Assembly (NCBI GenBank): GCA_030652715.1 | Contig: JAUSQB010000457.1 | Location: forward strand, 1-8,160 | Source: Rugosibacter sp. | Lineage (GTDB): Bacteria; Pseudomonadota; Gammaproteobacteria; Burkholderiales; Rhodocyclaceae | Direction of reading: 5' to 3' | DNA: 8,160 bases | Shown: positions 1 through 5,895 of the stretch, piece by piece | Layout of the letters: the number at the start of each line of letters is the position of its first letter | How positions within the stretch are numbered: position 1 is the first letter of the stretch | The notes under the pieces: generated by a model | Seen by the model: the letters and a program-made list of their open reading frames with translations, nothing else | What the model was told of the DNA's origin: nothing | Databases searched by the model: none | Position numbers and translations under genes: made by a program

Positions 1-153
1 GTATCGCCAGCGCCGACTTTATTGCTGGATTATCAATGTTTGCGTCATTTTTTTGCGGCGAATGGAGACTGGCTGGTTACCATGAGACCAGTTCTTTATT
101 CCGGAGCCGCCGAGATTCGTTGGCATGTCGGCGTGATGCTTGAGCAAGCGTAA
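1..153 (+). CDS. 3' end of an unidentified gene (C-terminal ~50 residues)
   Basis: Frame 1 is open from the first base to a TAA stop at 151-153. It encodes about 50 residues that begin VSPAPTLLLDY and end GVMLEQA. The stop directly abuts the A-tract of a strong intrinsic terminator, where a gene end is expected, so I read this as the tail of a gene that starts left of the window. I do not recognise the family from this fragment. Its first codons match, in the same reading frame, a stretch of the PaaK-like ligase gene at 7624-7643. Later residues (GDWLVT, then EIRW..G) weakly resemble that protein's GDLLIT and LIRY..GD, so it may be a distant or truncated relative; this is tentative. A chance open frame of 50 codons is also possible. 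Confidence 0.5.
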   Translation, partial: VSPAPTLLLDYQCLRHFFAANGDWLVTMRPVLYSGAAEIRWHVGVMLEQA

Positions 154-191
154 AAAAAGCCGACATGCACTTGTATGCATGTCGGCTTTTT
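154..191. terminator. Bidirectional intrinsic terminator
   Basis: A perfect 16-bp inverted repeat (154-169 and 176-191) encloses a 6-nt loop (170-175). The GC-rich core GCCGACATGC is flanked by an A run (152-158) on the left and a T run (187-191) on the right, so a U-tract follows the hairpin on both strands. It sits immediately after the plus-strand stop at 151-153 and 27 nt beyond the end of the minus-strand PEP-CTERM gene, and would serve both converging genes. Confidence 0.88.
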
Positions 192-218
192 GGGTAGGTA
201 TAAAAATAAATCAGTCGC

Positions 219-1247
219 TTATCTGGCGGTCTTGCGACGACGTGCGGCAGCCAATCCTGCCAGGCCAATACCTAAGAGTGCCAATGAGGCAGGTTCTGGA
301 ACAGCTCGGCCGGAAATCTTGCAGTTGTCGCAGATCCACAGGGTCTCTCCGCCGCCGTTATTATTAGCTGTGCGGATATCCAGGGACAGTAGCCAGTCGC
401 CACTTGTGGAGTCGGCGAAAATGAAGTCATTCAATGCCTTGCTGAAAGCGGCGTTGTCGGCATTGGCACTGCCGATGTTACCGTTGATGTAGTAGCCGTT
501 TGCCGCAGCACACGTACTGCTGGTGCCTGTGCCGAGATTGAAGGCGTCCCCTGTGGTTTTATCCACGCAATAACCCGTGAAGGCGGTTACGTAGGTGCCG
601 GGGGTGAAGGCATTTGTCGGATCAACACGGCCGATGCAGCCAGGGCTATTGGTGTTGTTCAACTGGAAGCACGATTTAACATTGCCAGTGACATCCACAA
701 TTTGGGCTTGACCCCAGATTTGCAGCCATTGGTTTGCGGCATCACCTTGCTGGGTATTATCGAAAATAAAAACCAGGTCGTTGGTGCCAAGATAGCTGCG
801 CAATGCAGAAATCTTGATGTCCCAATATCCAGCACGATCCCCAGCGAATGTAGGGGTAGGTTCCGGAGAGAGCGCCGAGCCCATGGTGAAGGTTGAGCTT
901 TGGGCGCCGGTTGGCGATTTATAGGCGTTGTCTGCTGGGGTGCCGTTGGGAAGCGGTTCCGGCGCGTTGGTGAGCTGTGGGGTGCCATTTTCACCCGTAA
1001 AAATGGTCAGTTGGGTTTTCGTGAAGCCGGCATCTGCGGCAATAGGGTAGGGGCCGCCAGGCAGGCAACGTGTATCCCCTGCGGCGGCACACTGTGCCAG
1101 CAAGTCGATCGAATACACCGAAAAGTCGCCATACTGTATCGTGGTCATCTCGTTCGATCCTGGCAACAGAACGGCTGATGCTGTTCCAGAAAGAAGAGCG
1201 AGACATGCGCCGACGGCTAATGATTTTTGTATCCAGTAGTTTTTCAT
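219..1247 (-). CDS. PEP-CTERM sorting domain-containing surface protein
   Basis: A 342-residue secreted protein destined for exosortase processing. Residues 1-25 form a Sec signal peptide: Lys near the N-terminus, a hydrophobic core, and a TASA cleavage site. The C-terminus is a textbook PEP-CTERM tail: VPEP at 316-319, a hydrophobic segment at about 320-335, then RRRK. In this system the exosortase is thought to cut at the PEP motif after inner-membrane insertion, releasing the protein to the surface or exopolysaccharide matrix. The mature region has no domain I recognise. It contains eight cysteines (53, 61, 193, 204, 227, 246, 306, 309), including a CDNC pair just before the sorting tail, so disulfides are likely. 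The ATG start is supported by GAGGA at 1258-1254, 6 nt upstream. A sigma-54-type promoter lies just upstream and a terminator just downstream, so it is probably monocistronic. Assignment to the sorting class is firm; its function is unknown. Confidence 0.95.
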   Translation of the reverse strand: MKNYWIQKSLAVGACLALLSGTASAVLLPGSNEMTTIQYGDFSVYSIDLLAQCAAAGDTRCLPGGPYPIAADAGFTKTQLTIFTGENGTPQLTNAPEPLPNGTPADNAYKSPTGAQSSTFTMGSALSPEPTPTFAGDRAGYWDIKISALRSYLGTNDLVFIFDNTQQGDAANQWLQIWGQAQIVDVTGNVKSCFQLNNTNSPGCIGRVDPTNAFTPGTYVTAFTGYCVDKTTGDAFNLGTGTSSTCAAANGYYINGNIGSANADNAAFSKALNDFIFADSTSGDWLLSLDIRTANNNGGGETLWICDNCKISGRAVPEPASLALLGIGLAGLAAARRRKTAR

Positions 1248-1279
1248 GATAGATCCTCGTTAAGGTAAGGATAAATAAA

Positions 1280-1294
1280 GCACAACTTGTGCCA
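1280..1294 (-). promoter_or_regulatory. Predicted sigma-54 (-24/-12) promoter of the PEP-CTERM gene
   Basis: Read on the minus strand this is TGGCACAAGTTGTGC. It has the -24 element TGGCAC and the -12 GC dinucleotide with the required 10 bp between the invariant GG (1293-1292) and GC (1281-1280). The only departure from the TTGC core is its first T, which is G. A start site 12 nt downstream (about 1268) would leave a 20-nt leader that still contains the GAGGA ribosome site at 1258-1254. Exosortase systems are often accompanied by the PrsK/PrsR two-component pair, whose regulator PrsR is a sigma-54-interacting type, so this promoter class fits. It is identified by inspection only. Confidence 0.65.
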
Positions 1295-1312
1295 TGTCGT
1301 ATTTTATCTAAA

Positions 1313-1386
1313 TTAACATTTAAATATCAATGAGATAATATTCCTGGCTTTGAGTTTATTAACATTTCTTCGGGCAGGTGTAAAAA
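1313..1386 (+). promoter_or_regulatory. Candidate sigma-70 promoters for galE
   Basis: The A+T-rich intergenic region holds two possible vegetative promoters facing galE. The nearer has -35 TTAACA at 1359-1364 and -10 TAAAAA at 1381-1386 with a 16-nt spacer. The farther has -35 TTAACA at 1313-1318 and either TAATAT at 1336-1341 (17-nt spacer) or GATAAT at 1334-1339 (15-nt spacer). Both -35 elements lie in a direct repeat of ATTAACATTT (1312-1321 and 1358-1367). Matches are partial, so this is a weak call. The rest of the 251-nt gap between the PEP-CTERM gene and galE shows only the sigma-54 site and the palindrome described separately. Confidence 0.3.
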
Positions 1387-1400
1387 ATCCCGACAAACGG

Positions 1401-1419
1401 GCGACATATTGCATGTCGC
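1401..1419. promoter_or_regulatory. Palindrome, candidate activator-binding site
   Basis: The perfect 7-bp inverted repeat GCGACAT / ATGTCGC is separated by 5 nt (ATTGC). It lies about 110-125 bp upstream of the predicted sigma-54 promoter of the divergent PEP-CTERM gene. That is a usual position for an enhancer-binding-protein site, and the 7-5-7 layout resembles such sites. It also sits just downstream of a candidate galE promoter, so it could instead affect galE, either as an operator or as a small leader hairpin. Confidence 0.3.
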
Positions 1420-1498
1420 TTCCCCGGGTGCCCTCATCCATGCGGCCGAATGTCTTTACAATGAGCGCTCATCAGGCATTTTTGGGGAGCAGGCATCA

Positions 1499-2524
1499 AT
1501 GGCGCATTATCTTGTCACCGGTGGCATGGGGTACATCGGCAGTCACACCTGCGTTGAATTGCTGGCAGCGGGGCATCAGGTCACGATTGTGGATAATCTT
1601 TCCAACAGCAAGCTTGTCGTGCTGGAGCGGATTGCTGAAATTGCAGGGCACCGGCCACATTTTATCCAGGCGGATATCCGCGATCGAGTGGCGCTGGCTG
1701 CGGCGTTTCAGGGCATGGCAGGGGGATGTGCTGGGGTGATTCATTTTGCGGGATTGAAGTCCGTGGGCGAATCGGTCAGCCAGCCGTTGCACTATTACAG
1801 CAACAATGTGGAAGGCAGCATTGCACTGTTTGAGGTAATGGCAGAAATGGGCGTGAAAAGCCTGGTGTTTTCTTCTTCTGCCACCGTGTATGGCGATCCG
1901 GCGTCAGTGCCTATCAATGAAGCGGCTGCGCTGTCGGTGACCAACCCTTACGGGCGCTCGAAATTGATGATAGAAGACATGCTGCGGGATATCGCTCAAG
2001 CGGACGACTCCTGGCAGATTGCCTTGCTGCGCTACTTTAATCCGGTGGGCGCGCATGCCTCCGGCAGAATGGGCGAAGATCCTAACGGCATTCCGAACAA
2101 CCTCATGCCCTATGTAACGCAGGTAGCCGTGGGCAAGCTGGCATGCCTTTCTGTGTTCGGAGATGATTATCCGACACCTGATGGCACGGGTGTGCGTGAT
2201 TACATTCATGTGGTGGATTTAGCCAAAGGCCACCTGGCAGCGCTGGGCACGCTGGCGCGACTGGGCGAGGGCGGCTTATTCACGGTGAACCTGGGCACAG
2301 GCAGAGGTTACTCGGTGCTTGAGGTGATTCGCGCTTTTGAGGCCGTCAGCGGCCGACTGATCGCGTATCGTTTCGCGCCGCGCCGCGCGGGGGATATTGC
2401 CCAATGCTTTGCTGACGCGACACTGGCTAAAGAGATGCTTGGCTGGCAGGCAGAAAAAGATCTGTCTGCCATGTGCGCCGATGCCTGGCGCTGGCAGCAG
2501 CAGAATCCAGAGGGGTTTATCTAG
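1499..2524 (+). CDS. galE: UDP-glucose 4-epimerase
   Basis: This cytoplasmic NAD-dependent enzyme of the extended short-chain dehydrogenase family interconverts UDP-glucose and UDP-galactose. It supplies galactose for LPS or exopolysaccharide and serves the Leloir pathway. The 341-residue length matches the family (about 338). Visible features are the Rossmann motif GGMGYIG (8-14), the NAD ribose-binding Asp32, SSSATVYG with Ser126, the catalytic Tyr151 and Lys155 in NPYGRSK, and the strongly conserved blocks LRYFNPVGAH, PNNLMPY and GVRDYIHV. The frame extends upstream to 1409. I chose the ATG at 1499 because the Rossmann strand begins right after it, as in known GalE, and because GGGGAG (1484-1489) and AGG (1491-1493) lie at ribosome-site distance. 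It is divergent from the PEP-CTERM gene and converges on the LolA-like gene with a 37-nt gap that holds no clear terminator. A link to PEP-CTERM/exopolysaccharide production is plausible from context but not proven. Confidence 0.97.
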   Translation: MAHYLVTGGMGYIGSHTCVELLAAGHQVTIVDNLSNSKLVVLERIAEIAGHRPHFIQADIRDRVALAAAFQGMAGGCAGVIHFAGLKSVGESVSQPLHYYSNNVEGSIALFEVMAEMGVKSLVFSSSATVYGDPASVPINEAAALSVTNPYGRSKLMIEDMLRDIAQADDSWQIALLRYFNPVGAHASGRMGEDPNGIPNNLMPYVTQVAVGKLACLSVFGDDYPTPDGTGVRDYIHVVDLAKGHLAALGTLARLGEGGLFTVNLGTGRGYSVLEVIRAFEAVSGRLIAYRFAPRRAGDIAQCFADATLAKEMLGWQAEKDLSAMCADAWRWQQQNPEGFI

Positions 2525-2561
2525 GCGGTGGCGGTGGGTACAGCGTACTGCTGCGCCAGAA

Positions 2562-3419
2562 TCAGTCGACTTTTTTCAGGTAGTCTTTGGTGAAAAATTT
2601 ATCTGGAATATCCCGCACTTTCATGGCCTCGTATTCGAGGACTGATTTATCGCCTGCACGAATCGAGTCTTCCATTACCAGTCGCGTTGGGCGCATTTTG
2701 CCTGCCATCATCTTGAAATTTTCATAATGGGCGGTTTTGAGCAACCGGTTGGATAACGAATAAAACTCGGCCTTGTGCGGAAAGGCGTTTTTTTGTTTGA
2801 CCCAATACATCACGCGTTGATAAGTCACGCTTTTATCAACGGCGGTCAGTTCAAGTACAGTATATTTCTCACCCTCAATGGTATCCGTGCGCAACACTCG
2901 CGGAGTGTAGTCTCCAGCAAAGTTGGCGCGCGCCAGATCGCCATTGGCGACTTGCCCGGTGAGGCGTTGTGCCAGCGATAAACGCACGGGTTGCGAGACA
3001 GATGGCAAAAATACCCACAGCTCACGGCCGCTCATCAGCATGGTTTGCCCGCGCTCAGAGGCTGGCTCGGTAACGATGACCACGGTTTTATCATTGCCTT
3101 TGGAGAGCACCTGATACTTGCGTGTTTCGGTGCTTTGATCAGCTTTGGTGGAGAGAATCGAAATGTCGACTTGAAAACCTTCGGTTGGAAACCGGGTTTG
3201 ATCCGCGCTGCGCAGAATATCCTGTGCAGTGGTATCGAGTATCACGGGATTATTTTCCGTCGTTCCCGGGTTTGTTGGTGCCTGATCTGCCAGTGTTTGC
3301 GCAAACGCCGCAGGATAGGGAGCAGAGAGGCTGCTGATGAGTATGACAAGTAAAAAACGAGCACAGCCATGAATGCAAGGACTGTCTCGGAAAATAGTCT
3401 GTCCTTTAATGTTCTTCAC
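2562..3419 (-). CDS. LolA-like outer membrane lipoprotein-sorting protein homologue
   Basis: A periplasmic protein of about 285 residues. The mature region matches the LolA-like 'outer membrane lipoprotein-sorting protein' family: an ILSTKADQS strand, RKYQVLSKG, then GRELWVFLPSVSQPVRLSL followed by LARANFAGDYTP, and a C-terminal IPDKFFTKDYLKKV. Such proteins are single half-barrels with a greasy pocket that carries a lipid or lipoprotein acyl chain across the periplasm. No ATG lies in frame near the start. I chose GTG at 3419 because AGGG lies 8 nt upstream on its strand and because it gives a signal peptide with a hydrophobic core at about 22-33 and cleavage after AFA (residue 40). A TTG at 3455 would add 12 residues and lacks a ribosome site. 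The gene is divergent from the ABC ATPase/barrel operon, sharing a 107-nt control region, which suggests a joint function. Its cargo is unknown, and true LolA itself is shorter. Confidence 0.87.
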   Translation of the reverse strand: MKNIKGQTIFRDSPCIHGCARFLLVILISSLSAPYPAAFAQTLADQAPTNPGTTENNPVILDTTAQDILRSADQTRFPTEGFQVDISILSTKADQSTETRKYQVLSKGNDKTVVIVTEPASERGQTMLMSGRELWVFLPSVSQPVRLSLAQRLTGQVANGDLARANFAGDYTPRVLRTDTIEGEKYTVLELTAVDKSVTYQRVMYWVKQKNAFPHKAEFYSLSNRLLKTAHYENFKMMAGKMRPTRLVMEDSIRAGDKSVLEYEAMKVRDIPDKFFTKDYLKKVD

Positions 3420-3469
3420 GCATAACACCCTATAAAATGAAAAATAAAGTATCAATCTAGCAGAATTCT

Positions 3470-3489
3470 TTGTAGCCTAGGTGCTACAA
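3470..3489. promoter_or_regulatory. Palindrome in the divergent control region (candidate operator)
   Basis: TTGTAGC (3470-3476) and GCTACAA (3483-3489) form a perfect 7-bp inverted repeat around CTAGGT. It lies between the starts of the divergent LolA-like gene and the ABC ATPase gene. On the plus strand TATCAT at 3491-3496 could be a -10 element with TTGTAG or TTTGTA as a poor -35 (15-16 nt spacer), which would place the palindrome across the promoter. It may be a regulator site controlling both directions. No U-tract follows, so it is not an obvious terminator. Confidence 0.3.
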
Positions 3490-3526
3490 CTATCATCGCA
3501 CCTGACATTGATAAACGGGAGCAAAG

Positions 3527-4312
3527 ATGCATATCGTTCGTGTTGAGGGAATATTCAAGGATTATTTCCTCGGCAACCAGATCGTTCAGGCCTTGTCGAA
3601 TATAACGCTGGACATTGAGCAGGGTGTGTTCCTGGCGATCTCGGGGCCATCGGGGAGCGGTAAAACCACGCTGCTCAATGTTATTGGATGTATCGATGCG
3701 CCAACAGAAGGTCATCTGTTTATTAATGGGCAGAATGTGACGCAGTGGTCCGGCAATCAGTTGGCAGATTTGCGCGCGCGTTCCATCGGTTTTATTTTTC
3801 AGACATTTAACCTGCTGCCGGTGTTGTCCGCTGCCGAAAATGTGGAATACCCGCTGCTTTACCGCAAAGATGTTGCTAAAAAAGAGCGTCAGCAACGGGT
3901 GGAGTATTTTCTGGATATGGTCGGGTTGTCCAAGTACGCCAGTCACCGGCCTGGCCAGATGAGCGGTGGGCAACGCCAGCGTGTGGCCATTGCGCGGGCG
4001 CTGGCGATCAAGCCGACAATTATTTTGGCCGATGAGCCCACAGCAAATCTTGATCGAACCACGGGCACCGAAATTTTACGGCTGATGAAAGAAATTAACC
4101 GTAAGCTGGGTACTACCTTTATTTTTTCGACGCACGACCAACGAGTCATTGACATGGCGGATCGGCTGGTGCGTATTGAAGATGGCGTGCTGCGTGAGCT
4201 GGGCATGCGGCGTGGCGACCAATGGGCAATGGTGCACCTGCATAGTGCGGAAGAATCCGCCATGAATCGTGCGATGATGAATGTAACGCGGAAAGGGGCT
4301 GCGCATGGATAA
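3527..4312 (+). CDS. LolD/MacB-type ABC transporter ATP-binding protein
   Basis: A 261-residue cytoplasmic ATPase that would power a membrane permease of the LolCE/MacB/FtsX type. All nucleotide-binding motifs are intact: Walker A GPSGSGKT (40-47), Q-loop Gln92 in FIFQTFNLLP, signature MSGGQ (145-149), Walker B IILADE (165-170), D-loop NLD (174-176) and switch His203 in STHD. The phrase FQTFNLLPVLSAAENVEYPLL is characteristic of the lipoprotein-release/macrolide-export subgroup. The ATG at 3527 is preceded by GGGAG at 3517-3521. Usual members are about 225-235 residues, and this one carries an extra C-terminal tail of about 40 residues (from about 221) rich in Met, Arg and Ala. Its stop overlaps the start of the barrel gene by 8 nt, implying translational coupling. 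Unusually, no permease gene follows or precedes it. The ATPase assignment is firm; the substrate is unknown. Confidence 0.95.
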   Translation: MHIVRVEGIFKDYFLGNQIVQALSNITLDIEQGVFLAISGPSGSGKTTLLNVIGCIDAPTEGHLFINGQNVTQWSGNQLADLRARSIGFIFQTFNLLPVLSAAENVEYPLLYRKDVAKKERQQRVEYFLDMVGLSKYASHRPGQMSGGQRQRVAIARALAIKPTIILADEPTANLDRTTGTEILRLMKEINRKLGTTFIFSTHDQRVIDMADRLVRIEDGVLRELGMRRGDQWAMVHLHSAEESAMNRAMMNVTRKGAAHG

Positions 4313-5840
4313 TTTCGAATGGGCTGGCATGAATGGAGTAGTGGGACTGGGTCGGCGTGCCCAGCGCTTTTGTCGTATCGCTTTGCTGATCGGGGCAGCG
4401 GCGGGTGTTCCGTGTGTTCCTTTCGCGGCGCAGGCTGAAAAGATCGGCGCTGGTGATGTGGTGAATACGACGGAAAATGCGACGGCAACGGTAGCGGAGG
4501 ATGATGAAATCGAAGCCCTTTTGCGCCAGGCGGCAGAGGATGATGCTAAAAACGCGGCAGCCCCGCTGTCTGCAGGTTTGCCTGATATGGCGGCTTCGGC
4601 AGGGCCAGTTGCTGCGTCGATTGCAAAGCCCCGAGGTGCTTTGCAAGGTTTTGCCCAGTTCGAGTTGGCTCGCGCGGTAAATGACCCGAGCCATTGGTCG
4701 AAGATGCTTACGCGCGTTGAATTGGGCCGTAGCGGTAAATTCAACGATACATTGAAGTGGAAAATAAGCGCTCGCGTCGATTACGATGCCGTGTTTGATG
4801 CGACCCGCTTTTATCCATCGCAAGTTCGCAGCGATCAGCGGTTGAACGCCAGTTTTCGCGAAACCTACCTCGATATCGATGCGGGCGATTGGGACATTCG
4901 TCTGGGTCGGCAGCATGTGGTGTGGGGCGAAATGGTCAGCCTTTTTTTTGCCGATGTGGTTTCAGCGCGGGATATGCGCGAATTTATCCTGCCCGAATTC
5001 AATATCCTGCGCATTCCGCAATGGGCGGCACGCGCGGAGTACTTCAAGAACGATTTTCATGGTGAGTTACTTTGGATCCCGCTACCCACCTATGACGAAA
5101 CAGGCAAGCCCGGGTCGGAATTTTTCCCCCTGCAGCCTGAGTTTGCCGGATTTTCTACTCGCCACCTCAATGAGGATAAACCGTCGCGTCGGTTAGCCAA
5201 CAGCAATTTTGGTGTGCGCGGCTCCTGGCTTACGCATGGCTGGGATGTGTCTGGTTTCTTTTATCGCAGCATGGATGCCGCGCCCACGTTTTATCGGCGC
5301 ATTGTGCTGACCCCCGAGCCTGAAGTGATTTACGAAGCTCGCCATGATCGCATCTCGCAAGCAGGCGGCACGCTGGCCAAGGATTTTGGCAGCATGGTAT
5401 TAAAAACCGAGATGGTGGCAACGCGCGGGCGGCGCTTGGGCGTATTGCGCCTGAACGAGACCGATGGTGTGGTGCGGCAGAATACCTTCGATTGGGTGGT
5501 CGGTCTGGATGTGCCCTTGCCATCCGAGACGCGATTCAATGCGCAGGTGTTCCAGAGCGTGATTACTAACCACGATCCCGATGTGATCCCCAAGAAGGTT
5601 GAAAGTGGTTATAGTCTTTTACTCAATGGCAAGCTGCACCCGCAAGTTGAGGCTGAGGTACTATGGGTAGCCAGTTTCAATCGGGCCGATTGGATGCTAA
5701 GGCCCAAGGTCAATTGGACATTTGAGAAAAACTGGCGCTTAGCCGTGGGGGCGGACGTTTTTTACGGCCCGCCAGAAGGTTTGTTTGGTCGTTACGACAA
5801 ACGCGATCGTGTATTTTCAGAATTAAAATATTATTTTTAG
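4305..5840 (+). CDS. DUF1302-like outer membrane beta-barrel protein
   Basis: A 511-residue predicted outer-membrane protein. It has an N-terminal signal sequence (RRAQRFCR, a hydrophobic core at about 25-41, cleavage after AQA at 44). A low-complexity Ala/Asp/Glu-rich stretch follows at about 45-112. The remainder alternates polar and aromatic/hydrophobic residues as in amphipathic beta-strands and ends in ELKYYF, with the C-terminal Phe used as a barrel assembly signal. The block RLGRQHVVWGE (199-209) and the following DMREFILPEFNILRIPQWAARAEYF region look like the DUF1302 family of outer-membrane proteins. That family often sits with LolA-fold proteins and inner-membrane transporters. The start at 4305 overlaps the ABC gene by 8 nt and follows AAAGGGG at ribosome-site distance; an ATG at 4329 is the alternative. 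With the ABC ATPase and LolA-like protein it may form the outer-membrane end of a lipid-export route. The family call rests on motifs seen by eye. Confidence 0.82.
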   Translation: MDNFEWAGMNGVVGLGRRAQRFCRIALLIGAAAGVPCVPFAAQAEKIGAGDVVNTTENATATVAEDDEIEALLRQAAEDDAKNAAAPLSAGLPDMAASAGPVAASIAKPRGALQGFAQFELARAVNDPSHWSKMLTRVELGRSGKFNDTLKWKISARVDYDAVFDATRFYPSQVRSDQRLNASFRETYLDIDAGDWDIRLGRQHVVWGEMVSLFFADVVSARDMREFILPEFNILRIPQWAARAEYFKNDFHGELLWIPLPTYDETGKPGSEFFPLQPEFAGFSTRHLNEDKPSRRLANSNFGVRGSWLTHGWDVSGFFYRSMDAAPTFYRRIVLTPEPEVIYEARHDRISQAGGTLAKDFGSMVLKTEMVATRGRRLGVLRLNETDGVVRQNTFDWVVGLDVPLPSETRFNAQVFQSVITNHDPDVIPKKVESGYSLLLNGKLHPQVEAEVLWVASFNRADWMLRPKVNWTFEKNWRLAVGADVFYGPPEGLFGRYDKRDRVFSELKYYF

Positions 5841-5895
5841 GTTTTTGCATATCGCAGCTACAGAGAAAAAACAGGCAAAAGGTAAAGGCACAACC

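Noticed and set aside
175..1178. Plus-strand open frames opposite the PEP-CTERM gene.
   Set aside because: They are shadows of the minus-strand gene; the minus frame has a signal peptide and a complete sorting tail.
1409..1498. Upstream extension of the galE frame to 1409.
   Set aside because: The extra 30 residues precede the Rossmann strand that normally begins at the GalE N-terminus, and a good ribosome site stands before the ATG at 1499.
2182..2196. TGGCACG followed by GTGC inside galE, resembling a sigma-54 site.
   Set aside because: The spacing between GG and GC is one base short, and it lies inside a coding region with no gene start after it.
2525..2561. Possible terminator between galE and the LolA-like gene.
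   Set aside because: Only short weak repeats (CAGC/GCTG) are present, and there is no T-tract on either strand.
3420..3455. Longer LolA-like protein beginning at a TTG (3455).
   Set aside because: It has no ribosome site, and the extension makes an odd hydrophobic head before the signal peptide; the GTG at 3419 has AGGG at the right distance.
4146..4916. Long minus-strand open frames opposite the ATPase and barrel genes (also 3452-3973, 3943-4488 and 4076-4744).
   Set aside because: Their translations are Arg/Ser/Pro/Ala-rich with no domain, and they lie wholly antisense to well-supported genes.
5845..5895. TTG start for the acyltransferase.
   Set aside because: It lies only a few bases after the barrel gene's stop without a Shine-Dalgarno, while ATG 5896 has AAAGG 7 nt upstream.
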